DNA of 64,000 nt from Sinohyriopsis cumingii (taxonomy: Eukaryota; Mollusca; Bivalvia; Unionida; Unionidae): positions 34,163,644 through 34,227,643 of the forward strand of contig CM068831.1 in assembly GCA_028554795.2 (NCBI GenBank), given 5' to 3'. A program made the position numbers and the translations under genes. This document shows, in pieces, positions 1-10,437 of this stretch (positions within the stretch are counted from its first letter, which is position 1; each line of letters begins with the position of its first letter). The notes beneath the pieces are model-generated. The model saw nothing but the letters and a program-made list of their open reading frames with translations, had not been told where the DNA came from and did not search any database.

Positions 1-409
1 TTATTGCCTTCGGACTGTTGATACAGGGAAAAGTGAATGTCAAAACCAAGCAGGAGAGAAATAAGAATGCCAATCTTGCAAAGTCACTACGTACATGTTC
101 AATTCATGTATTCGCCATTCCTTTGTAGTATAAACAGTGACATTCTGGAACTGAATCCATGCCCGATTAATGCAACTTAATTACGATTATTCAGTTCTAT
201 GCAACTATCGTCATAATAGGTTCGATTACGAAAACTATAAATAATATTATTTTTAAACATTTGGTATCAGCTCACTAATAATTTATTCAATGATTACTGG
301 ACCAGTAATATAAAAGGTCAGTAGAATGAATAAAGGAATACAGTGATGCACGAATACTCTCTTTGTAATTGTATAAGCCACGTGCCTCCATAAATAATAA
401 TAATAATAA

Positions 410-440
<31 letters not shown>

Positions 441-3068
441 AAGAAAAAAATATTCAAACTCCATACCCAAATCATACTTTTCCCCAGCTCTGTCCAAAGC
501 ATAAAAAAGCTTTGCATTTAGTTCTTATTTACTCTTTATTGCCTCACAAATAGTTTAGCTGTACAGCATCCATAAAAATACATAACACAGTTCAATTATG
601 TGCATGTCAAGATCTAGATGTTCAATCGTAAATGAAATCGTTTAAATAGCTCCAAAAATGAGCTTCCTTATGATGCGCCAGTCAAAGCGACTTAAACATG
701 AGCCAAATTAACAAAGTTGACTTTATCCGTGTGATCTAACGTACCCTGCTCTGGAAGCTGAGTTGAATTAAGGGTTAAAAAGTAGAACAACGCCTATGTT
801 CATATTATTCAAAAATAATTCAGGTTATGCGGCCAAATATATAAAAGTGACCATTTAGGACCCAACATAACGGATCCAATTTTTATGATCGGTACCTGTC
901 TTCAAGAATGGAAATAGTTTACAGCATAGAACTTCTGTTATACGTACCATCTATTGAATCGACGGAATAAACAGTTAGGTCTTGTTAAATGTTTGAAACG
1001 AATATTTTGCCCAAAATTGAGTTGTCTGCCTATTAGACAAGGGCAATAGATTTAACTATCCTTGCAACGCAAAATCATTTAATTGGTACTAGTCAATGCT
1101 CTTAAAATAAGTAACAGAAAAGAGTTAAAAACACTGAGCTATGTACAATTCACCAAAGAATTTGTTTCTCTAGACTACAATGTAAACAATAAAAGAAATT
1201 AGCTCAAGGCATTGCGACTATACTGCCAACATAACCCTAGACACATGTTCTAATACTGAAAGTTCTTAATAAACTTCAGTGGAATCCAAATTATGTCCAA
1301 TGATGAAGGTGCTGATGTACATGTGGTGACCTATATCGTATTGTTATGCCAACCATCTTTTATTGAAACACATTAATATACTTTCACTTTAAATCTCAAT
1401 GAATATCTCTCCAAGAATGTTATTTTATTTTGACGTGCATTCAATATTTACAAATTTCCAAAGAAAAAATCATTAAATTGAATAGCTTGAAGAAATAAAT
1501 TTCTGCCAAAACATGTTTCTGCACACAACAATAATACAAAATTGATTGTGGTAGATCTTAAAACATGAATGAATAATTTTTCCCGTAAACAGATTAGGTC
1601 AAAATTAACATTTTGTAAACAAAACTATTTCCTAATGAAAATTAACCTTCTAGAACGTTTTTCATATTTACAAAATAAAATTTTAGTTCGAGTACTCGTT
1701 GAATTAACAAATTGTAGTTCCAAAACGTACAGACAAAATATTTTTAGTTTGGTCCATGATACTCTTTTGTCTGCTTATTTAGGGATCAAAACGTCTTATC
1801 AAAAGATCTTGAACCACTTGTAATGGCCAATCATTAAAAGTGATGTTGAACATAGTGTAGAACTTGTTACACTTGTCTAAATGGTATCAAAACACATTCA
1901 GATGATACATACGGCTAATCCGCAACCTATCCCGTTTGTCAGAATAATGATTGATATACCTTAGACAACGATTGGAATAATATCCCACAGAGTTTATTTA
2001 AAATCCATTAAATTAAGAAAACGTGATAAGATCATTATATAATTGCATACCTGCAAACTATTTAATTAATGACCTATGTGCTTCTATTATTCCCATGCGT
2101 ATTATTTGTGAGTGTTTTGCTATTGTAAATTGGTTCGCCTCGTACATAAAGAGAGTTTGTGGTCTTAATGAAATATGCTCAGGAATAGTAAACTAGCATT
2201 TTACAAACATTTTAAAATTTAATTGCACAAATGTCCTGACAGAAAAGAAACATGCTATAGAATTTCAATGTATATAATTTACTACATGTGTTTTACTTTT
2301 GAAAGACAGTGAGGATCACAGATACATTTTCTTCTTTCAAATGTACGTATTATCGGTGAACCAGACACGTAAGCTGGCAAACTCCTCCTCCATTAGCCAG
2401 TAATACTGACTTATACCTAAAATGTTTAGAACTTTTTGCCTTTTTTAAGATCAAGAACTGTCTGTATCTCACTCATTGTTATATAACATTTAGCTTGTTA
2501 AGCATATATTCCTTACCTATACTTTATATTGTTGCATATAAAGAACGATAAAACATTTTATTTTAATCATGGTCAGCCATTTATACTAAAATGCTTAAGG
2601 TCGTGTAACAAGATTGGTCAGCCAAATATTTAGACTAACTCGTTTGTGGTCACGAACTACACTTTGGTCCGACCAGAGTTAAGTACAATATATGTTCATC
2701 TTAACAGAAGCAACATTATGAACACGTATTTGTCAATGTATCGCGTGCTGAATCAAATGCTAGACAGGAAGTTACATGTTTGGTACTACTCAGTTTTTGC
2801 TCATTACTGACAAGGATTAGCTCATTAACTAATGATGCGCGAGATATGGGCTTGAGTTCAGCGTGGTTTCAAAGGTGGAAATGGCCTGATAATCGTGGGC
2901 GTTTTACACTGCATATGCGTCATACGTAGTGCTTGAATAAAATTCATAGGTGATTTTCAGTGATCATACTGAACGAAGCTGGCTTATTCCAAATAGTATT
3001 TAGACACACGTGGTTAATATGTATGTCAAGTGTACTTTCCCTTTTTAAAATATATTATGCATGCATAA
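1..3068. other. Host intergenic DNA, no gene seen
   Basis: AT-rich sequence with stop codons in all frames. The only open stretches are short (for example 84 codons at 1569-1823) and encode low-complexity lysine/leucine-rich peptides without recognisable motifs. The 76-codon frame at 287-517 on the - strand is a poly-Phe/Leu translation of the microsatellite. I see no exon, RNA gene or transposon end in this stretch. Confidence 0.6.
397..447. repeat. (AAT)n/(GAA)n microsatellite
   Basis: A run of AAT triplets passes into about ten GAA/AGA triplets. It is a simple-sequence tract of the kind common in metazoan intergenic DNA. Confidence 0.9.
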
Positions 3069-3285
3069 CACTGGACAACAAATTTTTACAAAAGTCATGT
3101 TACTGAAATAAAATTAGTCAATTCTTATCAATTTTTATGTGCTGAACACGAATATGACAGTCAAATTGCAAAATTGGCTCTAGTTTTTTTGTAATCTGCA
3201 AGAAATTAATGTTTACATAACGAAATGCATTCCAATAGTAAAAGGTCAACTGTAATAGCCTACCTATAAAAAATCAAGTCATTGA

Positions 3286-4974
3286 CTACATCTTAGATTT
3301 CTTCGCCTGTCTCTTGTACAGCTGTTCGGGAGCATCTCTGAGGAGTGTCCAGCAGTAGTCAGCCAGCATTGTAGTGGACCATTTTCCCTGGTATCTTTGT
3401 TCCATTGTTGCGATATCTTGATGAAAACGTTCGCCGTGTTCATCACTAACAATACCACAGTTGCTAGGAAAGAAATCCAAATGGGAATGAAGGAAGTGAA
3501 TCTTTAGAGACATATTGCAGCCAAGTTTCTTATACTTCATCAACATGTCTTCTACTAGTTCCTTATAGTTTTCTGCCCTAACATTTCCGAGGAAGTTTGT
3601 AGAAACTAGGCGAAAAGCATTCCATGCTTGTTTCGCGTCACCTTCCAGCAAGTTGTTGAACCGGTCATCTTTGAAAAGCTCTCGAATCTGAGGACCCACA
3701 AAAACTCCCTCTTTAATCTTTGCTTCGCTGAGTCGAGGGAATTTTTCATGCAGGTATCGGAATGCTGGCAAAGTCCGGTCAATGGCTTTCACGAAGTTCT
3801 TCATCAAACCTAGTTTGATGTGAAGGGGTGGTAGCAAGATTTTCTGAGCCTCAACCAGAGCTGGGTGTTGGATATTCTTCTCTCCAATGGCTACATTCTG
3901 CCTGTGAGTCCATTCCTTCCTCATGTAGTGCATTTCCCTTGCTCGGCTATCCCACTCGCATAAGAAACACATGTATTTTCTATATCCTTGCTGCAGTCCC
4001 ATTAAAAGGGCAACTACCTTCAAATCACCACAGAGGTGCCAGCTGTACTTGTTATACTCAATGGAATTCAGTAGCTGCCTTAAGTTATCGTATGTCTCTT
4101 TCATGTGGACAGCATACGCTACTGGAACAGATGGAAGAATGTTTCCATTGTGCAAAAGCACAGCCTTGAGACTCAGTTTCGAAGAGTCCACAAATAGTCT
4201 CCATTCTTGTGGGTCATGAGTGATTTTTAAAGCATTCATGAGGCCCTCAATATCGGAACAGAATATCAGATTACTTTCCTTTCTGAAGAAAGGCTCCAAT
4301 TGCTGGTGGCGCTTTCGATATGCAGTAATTGTGACATCTTCTTCTAGAAGATTCCATTGTTGGAGTCTTGATCCTAGCAATTCTGCCTTGTTCTTTGATA
4401 AGTCCAAATCACGAATCAGGTCATTTAGTTCTTCCTGTGTTATTCTGTGTGGGGTTGATGATGCACCACAGTGAAAATCTGGATCACTGCATGCTGATGG
4501 ACCAGGAGAAGAACAGGTCGACTCACCTTTGTCTTCGTCAGATGAATCAAGAGAATATTCTGCTGGAGGTTCTGGAATAGGAAGTCCCTCACCATGTGGA
4601 ACTGGTCTCAATGCAGACGGAATGTTTGGGTAGACTATTCTCGACTTCTTTCGCTTCGTTATTCCGCCAGAAAGAGGAGGAACCAAGCAGAAGTAACAGT
4701 CATTTAGGTGGTTGCTTGGCTCTCTCCACACCATTGGGACTGCAAACGGCATTGATGACCTTTTGCAATTCAACCACTGTGAAAGCTGTGTTGTACATGT
4801 AGCACAGCATATATGTGGAGCCCAAGGCTTGTCTTGGTCACCAACCTTGCATCCGAAGTAAAGATGATATGCCTTCTTCACTTGAGAATTGATACTTTTC
4901 TTCTGGTTGGCAAATGTCACTTCCCCACAAATATAGCAAAAATTGTCCGCGGTATTAACACACTTTCGAGGCAT
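3286..4974 (-). CDS. Putative DDE transposase of the 2.4-kb element (copy A)
   Basis: The ORF has 562 codons, starts at ATG 4974 and fills most of the 2.4-kb element. The first ~100 residues are Cys-rich, with CxxC pairs (CYIC near 13-16, CCATC near 56-60, CYFC near 93-96), and probably form a zinc-binding DNA-recognition region. A Ser/Asp/Glu-rich linker follows (about 135-180). The C-terminal two-thirds carries acidic residues in conserved-looking contexts that I propose as a DDE catalytic set: D263 in FVDSSK, D317 in CGDLKV and E512 or E515 in DEHGERFHQD. A CxxC pair sits between them (C336, C339). The ORF differs from copy B at only a handful of residues, so both look recently active. Similar proteins are widespread in invertebrate genomes. 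The transposase role is inferred from its position inside inverted repeats with target duplications. Confidence 0.75.
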   Translation of the reverse strand: MPRKCVNTADNFCYICGEVTFANQKKSINSQVKKAYHLYFGCKVGDQDKPWAPHICCATCTTQLSQWLNCKRSSMPFAVPMVWREPSNHLNDCYFCLVPPLSGGITKRKKSRIVYPNIPSALRPVPHGEGLPIPEPPAEYSLDSSDEDKGESTCSSPGPSACSDPDFHCGASSTPHRITQEELNDLIRDLDLSKNKAELLGSRLQQWNLLEEDVTITAYRKRHQQLEPFFRKESNLIFCSDIEGLMNALKITHDPQEWRLFVDSSKLSLKAVLLHNGNILPSVPVAYAVHMKETYDNLRQLLNSIEYNKYSWHLCGDLKVVALLMGLQQGYRKYMCFLCEWDSRAREMHYMRKEWTHRQNVAIGEKNIQHPALVEAQKILLPPLHIKLGLMKNFVKAIDRTLPAFRYLHEKFPRLSEAKIKEGVFVGPQIRELFKDDRFNNLLEGDAKQAWNAFRLVSTNFLGNVRAENYKELVEDMLMKYKKLGCNMSLKIHFLHSHLDFFPSNCGIVSDEHGERFHQDIATMEQRYQGKWSTTMLADYCWTLLRDAPEQLYKRQAKKSKM

Positions 4975-5090
4975 TACTGTTCTTTATTGTACGTAAATGG
5001 ATAAAATAATAAGTTTTATGTAACAGTAGCTTGAACTGTCTCGCACAACGTCTAAAATATTTTAAATGCTGAACCTATCTGATTGGGCTT

Positions 5091-5208
5091 TATATAGTAC
5101 ACTGCTTACGTCAGCTTCAGCAGCCGCCTGGCATTAGTATAATAGGCCTACACATGTATAGTACACTGCTGACGTCAACTTACTTCAGCAGCCGCATGGC
5201 ATTAGTAT
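5091..5208 (-). promoter_or_regulatory. Direct repeats upstream of the transposase (copy A)
   Basis: Two ~50-bp direct repeats (5091-5140 and 5155-5208) lie 120-230 bp upstream of the transposase ATG. Each holds a TATAGTACACTGCT block, a CRE-like ACGTCA/GACGTCA core and CAGCAGCCGC. They are suited to act as a promoter or as transposase-binding subterminal repeats. Copy B has the same repeats at about 20449-20566. Confidence 0.45.
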
Positions 5209-5468
5209 TGCATTGCATCAGAAAATGATGCAATCAACTGTGGATGATGTGAGCATGATGGTATTATGCAATGTTACATCATTATTCCGGATGTTGCTGC
5301 AGTCCTACTGGAGAAATTTACACAGTGAAACATAGAAAATGAGGTATATGAATATCTTCAAAACGAGAGCCAATACAAATTTTTCACGGTTATATTCGTG
5401 TTCGGCACACCAAAATACTACAGATTAGGGCCTTTTCAAGTCAGTAATGATTTCACTGTTGACCAGTG

Positions 5469-5898
5469 TAATCAATCACCAGCTCATTTAATGCTTGACA
5501 CCGTTTTCGTGATATGTAAGGTAGCTTGTCATCATGTGGTAAAGAAATTAAGGTTACAAATTTCATCTATCGCACAGATGGTACTCAAAATCCAATCGGA
5601 TTGAATAATCAGCCTTCTTCGTATTGTGTTTAATCCAGCGCAGTTGCACATCTAGCTTAACATATAACACGACCAGAACGTGATGTAGAAACTGTTGAAA
5701 TCCGTCTCCAGACTGAAGATTTGATCAGACACATAGGGTTTTAAGTTTGAACTAAAGCCACCCCACCCTTTTCACAATATCGGGTATATTTTCGACTATA
5801 TCATTAGAGTTAGGTGAACAATTAAGGCAATTATAAAACTTCTTCGCATAGGGTTATGCTGATAGGTTGCTATTTAATCAACAAGCCTTTTTATAACG
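5469..5898. other. Host spacer between transposon copy A and Pol1
   Basis: 430 bp of AT-rich DNA with no recognisable feature. It ends with TAACG (5894-5898), which recurs directly after the right end of Pol1 (38762-38766). Confidence 0.6.
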
Positions 5899-6070
5899 AG
5901 CAGCAGGGAGGGTGAACAAACTCTAATTGACTCACTCTCTATTTCAAATAATAAGCCTTCGGGAAATTGCAAAAAGAGGGTTCGAAATAAGCGTCCTTCT
6001 TGAAAATCGTAAAGACAAAGGGACTGCGGTGACTGAGTGCCGATTATGAGACTTCGCCCTCCCTGCTGAT
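5899..6070 (+). repeat. Pol1 left terminal inverted repeat (172 bp)
   Basis: Matches the reverse complement of 38590-38761 with scattered differences. The repeat is itself bracketed by an inverted copy of its tip: AGCAGCAGGGAGG at the outer edge and CCTCCCTGCTGAT at the inner edge (6058-6070), so the whole arm could fold into a long hairpin. Confidence 0.9.
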
Positions 6071-6093
6071 ATTAATTAAAAATTGCTATATCA

Positions 6094-6490
6094 AATAATG
6101 GTTTATCCGGAATCTTATACTGCCCGGTTAGCTCGAGAGCGACTGGAATCAATCACGAAATTTCTCCCCGTGAGAGATTCTTTCAGAAAATAACCTACAA
6201 GAACGGCAAGTAGCACAAGTTGAATTCGCTACAGGTACATAACAGTTATTTAAACCTGTTACTGAAGCTACTGAAAGAGTTGCAACGGCTACTGAGGAGG
6301 GTCTTCTTCCAGTATTAAAACGAACAGAACAAATTTTACAGGAGCTTCCAATTAAAATAGCCGCCACACAACCTCAACCATTTTCTCAACTTGAAGATGA
6401 AGGCGAAGAAACACCTGAAGGTGCTATTGGTGAAACCCCCCCACCAAAAAAAAAAAAAAAAAGAAAAAGAGAAATTGATGTTAGGTAAAA
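6094..6490 (+). pseudogene. Pol1 homologue of the Pol2 172-aa virion-block protein
   Basis: Pieces in two frames match the Pol2 gene at 34795-35313. A segment with ARLARERLESITKFLPV matches its N-terminal third, and after a frameshift a VTEATERVA...EEGLLPVLKR segment matches its middle. The C-terminal tail is Glu/Pro-rich and ends in a poly-Lys tract (poly-A at 6450-6466), not the Gln-Ala repeats seen in Pol2. At least one frameshift and one stop interrupt it. It is the first gene inside the TIR, as in Pol2. Function is unknown; the family recurs next to Polinton capsid genes. Confidence 0.6.
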
Positions 6491-6531
6491 ATTTACTAAT
6501 AAAAAGCATACAAGAAACTCAAAAATATAAA

Positions 6532-7213
6532 ATGAAAACTAGAGAGGATAAAGCCAAGTTTGGTGAGTTTGCTGCCGAACATTTTCCTTTCAGAGATCAA
6601 TTTTTAAAACCTGAATACGTTAAAAAAGTAAATAGTGACGCATGGAACGATTAGGTGTTTAAAAAGAAATCAAAATGTTGATTATATAGACAAAGAAAAT
6701 ATTGATTATAAAATTTATTCAGCAGGAGCAGAAAGTCATAATAAAACACTAAAAGGACAAAGAGATCATGAAAAAGAACAACAACAAAAACAAATGGAAA
6801 GGAAACAAAAACGAGCACAACAACAAAAACGACAACAAGAACGACAACAAAAAACTTCCCATCAAGAGCCTTCCTATCAACTTCCTCCTCCATTGCAACA
6901 AACGGAAAAAGAATCAACTCAAGACTTTTATAAACTATATGGAGAACCTACAGAAGAAGAAGTTTACGATCAGCCTGACATTGGTGATACCGGTAGTGGT
7001 TTGGGAAGTGGCCTTGTTACTTGTCCTAACAATATCCTCAATGACGTGCAACGTCTAGAAGTTCTCATAGGAGGAAAACGTGCTAGTAATAATTCTTCAG
7101 AAACAATTAATGAAGCGGCTGATATTTGTCAGCGATTATTTACATGTGGTATCATGGATTTCGACGTTTACCAGTAACTTATTGATGAACTCGTTGATGA
7201 TTGCAGTGACTAG
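6532..7213 (+). pseudogene. Pol1 homologue of the Pol2 271-aa virion-block protein
   Basis: The C-terminal ~60 codons (about 7010-7200) match the Pol2 gene at 33944-34759 closely, including the core VLIGGKRASNN and a following NEAADICQRLF. The N-terminal part (DKAKFGEFAAEHFPF) also aligns. The centre is a Gln/Lys-rich low-complexity region. In-frame stops lie near 6651 and near 7176, where Pol2 has a Glu codon. A GSGLGSGL stretch precedes the conserved C-terminus, echoing the GSG motifs of other virion proteins here. Confidence 0.65.
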
Positions 7214-7250
7214 TTCTCACAATGATTAGATAAATGGCAAGTAAAATAAG

Positions 7251-7695
7251 ATGATCATACACAATAGTCAGCGTGGACCTGTAATGGTCAGAGCAATAAA
7301 CTCACGATTACCAACCTACACAGCGATTTACGGAGATGGACTTGGTGATGTTGTTCTGGGTTTATTCAGAAGGGTAGCTCCAAAAGTAGCACCTGTTGCA
7401 AAACAATTATCAATGAAGGCTATTGATGTTGAATAGCAAAAAAGCTTCTAGTGCAATCGTCAATGTTACTGGTAAGGCGTTCTCGGCAATCAAAGAAAGA
7501 CTAGCACGATTAATACGACGAAACTCACAGCCAGTAAAATTACCAAGCACTGAAGTTATGCCTGCAAATGTCAGTAGAATAATAAATCAAGCTGCACATC
7601 AGAAACTGGCATTGCTAGCAGATCAAGGACTCGGTGAAGCAGGGAATAACATTTCAAGGCTAATATCAGGAAGCGGAGTTTTCCGAAGGATGTAA
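7251..7695 (+). pseudogene. Pol1 pVI-like basic/amphipathic virion protein
   Basis: Aligns over its length with Pol2 33369-33923. The N-terminal basic segment (INSRLPTYTAIYGDGLGD), the amphipathic FRRVAPKVAPVAKQL region and the QPVKLP motif are all shared. A frameshift near 7430 splits it into two frames. It ends in GSGVFRRM, where Pol2 ends in GSGLRFR, and lacks the 9-residue repeats found in Pol2. The role as an adenovirus pVI-like internal virion protein is an inference from composition and position. Confidence 0.6.
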
Positions 7696-7728
7696 TCCTC
7701 GTGTTAGACGAAAATAATTATAATAAAA

Positions 7729-9119
7729 ATGCTTAAGCGCATATCCGACACAGCATTTGACATGGAAGGAACTTTCCTCAAGGATGAAAGTGTACCTGAT
7801 TATCAATTTTATTCCTATGATGCACGACTACCAAATCAGCAGGGGAGAATTGAGTTACAAGTCCATGATACAAGAAGATACTTTTTACCTGCTGAGGCTT
7901 TCATTGAGGCAGAAGGTGAAATTATAAAAAACGATAATACTGAATTTATAGCCGGGATTGAAATTGATTTTGTCAACAACGGCATCATATCAATGTTTAA
8001 TAGCGCTACTTATTTGATTGATGGAAAAAAAATTGAGACAATTCAGAAAGATGTTGACGTTGCTACATCAATAATAGGACTGGAAAGATACTCTGATGAT
8101 TATACAAGATCAGCAGGTCCCACAATGATGTTTGTAAAAGATAATTCTAACGACCATGAAAGAGACCAGTATACTAAAAGACGACCAACAAAAAAAAAAA
8201 AGAAAACCACTGCCGCTGCAGATGACGCATATGTGGAGTCGATAATTATTGAAGCTAAATCAAATCACAACTTAGGATCTGCAACAAGTCGATCAATGTT
8301 GGAAGGGCTTCGTAGAAATTTTTCATGCGCAATTCCACTATCACATATTTTTGGATTTTGCACAAATGTCAGAATGGTTATCTTTGGAGCTAAACACACA
8401 GTTGCTCTTGTGCGAAAGTCTTCCGAGAACGACGTGCTCTGGATACCTACTAGTGATCCTGGTAAAGTAGTACTAACAAAACTTTCGTTATGTATACCAG
8501 TAATGACTTCAATCATCGCAGAAGAACAGCGACTATTATCTTTTGAGGACATAAGTGGTTATTCTCTGTTGTCCTGGTTGACAACAACCACAGATAGTAT
8601 GCAAACTGATATTAACGGTCAATTTACATGGCATATAGCATCACAACAAAGTCTTTCTGCACGACGATTTATATTTATTGTTTTTCAGAATTATGATCGA
8701 GCAAACTCACAGGAACGTAGTCATATGATATTTGACAAACTGGGTGTTACTGAGTTTTCTTTGTGGATACATGGATAACAAGAACCAACAGAAAACATAA
8801 TACTCTGTTTTGAAAACAATCATATAGCGCGTGTATACATCGGTTAATGATGTTTATGGAACGTGATCAAAATGTAGATACTGGTTTACAAACATCACAG
8901 TTACATTTTAGAAATGGATATCCGATCTATTAATTTACGCTGGAGAATCTTGATTTATCCAAACAATATGTCGTAGATATACACTTCAGAGCCAGAGTGA
9001 ATACAGGTGGTGGTGTTCATTACAGAGCAATCGCGGTTATACTCAGTGACAAAGCAATGTTACTTGAAGGTGGTAGTGGTCGAATGGGAGTCGTTGATGA
9101 CCCAGTGGAAAATCTTTAA
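7729..9119 (+). pseudogene. Pol1 major capsid protein, broken
   Basis: Matches the Pol2 460-aa capsid gene almost end to end, for example YFLPAEAFIEAEGEI, VNNGIISMFNSATYLIDG, RYSDDYTRSAGPTMMF and SHIFGFC. The first 349 codons are open to 8778, where a CAA codon in Pol2 corresponds to TAA here. After further frameshifts the C-terminal part resumes at about 8846-9119 (ERDQNVDTGL ... AIAVILSD). An insertion of Lys codons near 8190-8210 (poly-A) is not in Pol2. The parent would have been a double jelly-roll hexon-type capsid subunit, by family. Confidence 0.75.
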
Positions 9120-9154
9120 TCCACGTTATTTAGAAACACGAGTATTTTATAAAA

Positions 9155-9529
9155 ATGTCTTACCATCAAGCAAGTGTCAGTCTGACTCCTGGTCAGATCA
9201 AGAAATTACAATCCGCATCAGCAAACAAATGTGGGACCACAATAACGCTAAAGCACAATCAAATCACAGGCGGTGAAAATAAACTGTCGTTGACAACGCG
9301 CCAACTTAAGCATCTCAATGACGCCCAACAATCCAAGATTGGAATACAACTTAAACTTTCCGCCGCAGCCATCAGCAACATGGTTAAAACCGGAGGAATA
9401 TTCCCACTTCTCGCGGCAATACCAGCATTGATAGCTCCTGCTGCCCCAGCTATTGCAAAGGCGGCAGCGTTAGGTGCTATTGGAACGGCCGCTGAAATGG
9501 CATCAAAAAAGAAACAGGAAAGGGATTAA
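9155..9529 (+). CDS. Pol1 pX/mu-like virion protein (open but shortened)
   Basis: A 124-codon ORF matching Pol2 31431-31937: the SVSLTPGQIKKLQSA start, the GGENKLSL motif and MVKTGGIFPLL are shared, followed by an Ala-rich hydrophobic stretch. Pol2 continues with two GSGL motifs. Here the frame stops after KKKQERD, and the downstream sequence (about 9519-9545) still shows a GLKLPGTYLR-like remnant in another frame, so the end is probably lost by frameshift. The family is common in Polintons between the capsid and protease genes. Confidence 0.6.
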   Translation: MSYHQASVSLTPGQIKKLQSASANKCGTTITLKHNQITGGENKLSLTTRQLKHLNDAQQSKIGIQLKLSAAAISNMVKTGGIFPLLAAIPALIAPAAPAIAKAAALGAIGTAAEMASKKKQERD

Positions 9530-9545
9530 AACTTCCGGGAACTTA

Positions 9546-9634
9546 TCTAAGAACAGTACCAATAAAACAAAACAGCGCTGAAACCGGTATTATTAATCTC
9601 GATAACAGCACTGGACCTGGAATTTATTCAGGTT
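9546..9634 (+). pseudogene. Pol1 adenain-like protease remnant
   Basis: Only the N-terminal segment survives: SAETGIINLDNSTGPG aligns with the Pol2 protease just before its catalytic His motif. The His, Asp and Cys motifs are missing because a deletion joins this stub directly to the start of the fibre gene. Confidence 0.6.
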
Positions 9635-10437
9635 GACCGAGATGAAGTTGTTGTTTTTCATGACCGATATGGCAGGCTAAAAACCAGCAACATCAAATGG
9701 AATGATATAGTTCGACGAGTACTCGGTGTGGTCACGGATAACATCCCTGTGTTTATTGACGGGGATAGAAGCAGAGACTCAAATATATCGGTTACAACCA
9801 TCAGAGATGAAATTGCAATAGTGTGAAGAATAGCGGTGACACAATGACAGGTGAACTCAGCATGAGCGGAAATAAAATAGTAGTGCTTGGAGAACCAACA
9901 TCCGACGAAGACTCGCAACAAATAATATGTGGACATTAACTACAGCTCCGTAGATAATACATTATCCACGTTACGGGCCGAGTATGACGTTCATGTGAGT
10001 ATGTTCACGAATATTCGTAGAAATTTTAGAAAAACTGATGCAATCGCAGATGTTTTCTTTGGTACTCCGTTGACCGCTGGCATAAAACTCTCTGATATCA
10101 AGACGAACATTGATACAATAAGAAAACACTCGAAGACATCGTAAGTCGAATTGCTGATATCGTTAACAAAATTAGTCTGATTAAAATGCCTCATAAACGG
10201 ATCATCAACAACGTATACACAATGTCATCCGGGTTGGCAACATGTTCACAGCAAAATAATACTATCAAACATACCGCCGAGGTCACTGGTGTGTACAGGT
10301 TGTCTGTGCTCAGTGCTGCAAAATTTAGTATATACACCACATATCCCTGGCGGCGTAAGTTTTCCGGGGTTGTGTCTGTTGTGTTAAATAGCGGAAGCGA
10401 AGCGACATTTATACTGGAAGCAGCTGATAAACATTAA
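9635..10437 (+). pseudogene. Pol1 fibre (coiled-coil shaft and head), broken
   Basis: The first part (VDRDEVVVFHDRYGRLKTSN) matches the N-terminus of the Pol2 fibre shaft. The middle is short, with only a few coiled-coil heptads left (about 9930-10180). The last part (10186-10437, including EVTGVYRLSV) matches the Pol2 C-terminal head. The coiled-coil frame around 10120-10185 reads straight into the head frame, which shows that shaft and head belong to one gene. Several stops and frameshifts interrupt it. Confidence 0.6.

Larger units (their letters stand above)
3069..5468 (-). mobile_element. DDE transposon, CACTGG ends, copy A (complete)
   Basis: The element is exactly 2,400 bp. It starts CACTGGACAAC and ends GTTGACCAGTG, which are inverted repeats with one mismatch. 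TAA flanks it on both sides (3066-3068 and 5469-5471), a 3-bp target-site duplication. The same element, also with TAA duplications, occurs at 18427-20790 plus 35595-35630, and that comparison fixes both ends. A CACTG start with a 3-bp duplication is what is known for EnSpm/CACTA (CMC) transposons, but the superfamily is inferred from the ends only. PIF/Harbinger elements also duplicate TWA, so that assignment stays open. The single ORF is on the - strand. Confidence 0.85.

Noticed and set aside
287..517. Poly-Phe/Leu open frame
   Set aside because: Translation of a GAA/AAT microsatellite.
3628..5004. Several + strand open frames of 60-113 codons opposite the transposase, repeated at 18986-20362
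   Set aside because: They are shadows of the intact - strand 562-codon gene, with no motifs of their own.
3069..5468. PIF/Harbinger assignment because of the TAA duplication
   Set aside because: The CACTGG termini do not fit the usual Harbinger ends. It is not excluded, so only a tentative CMC-type label was kept.
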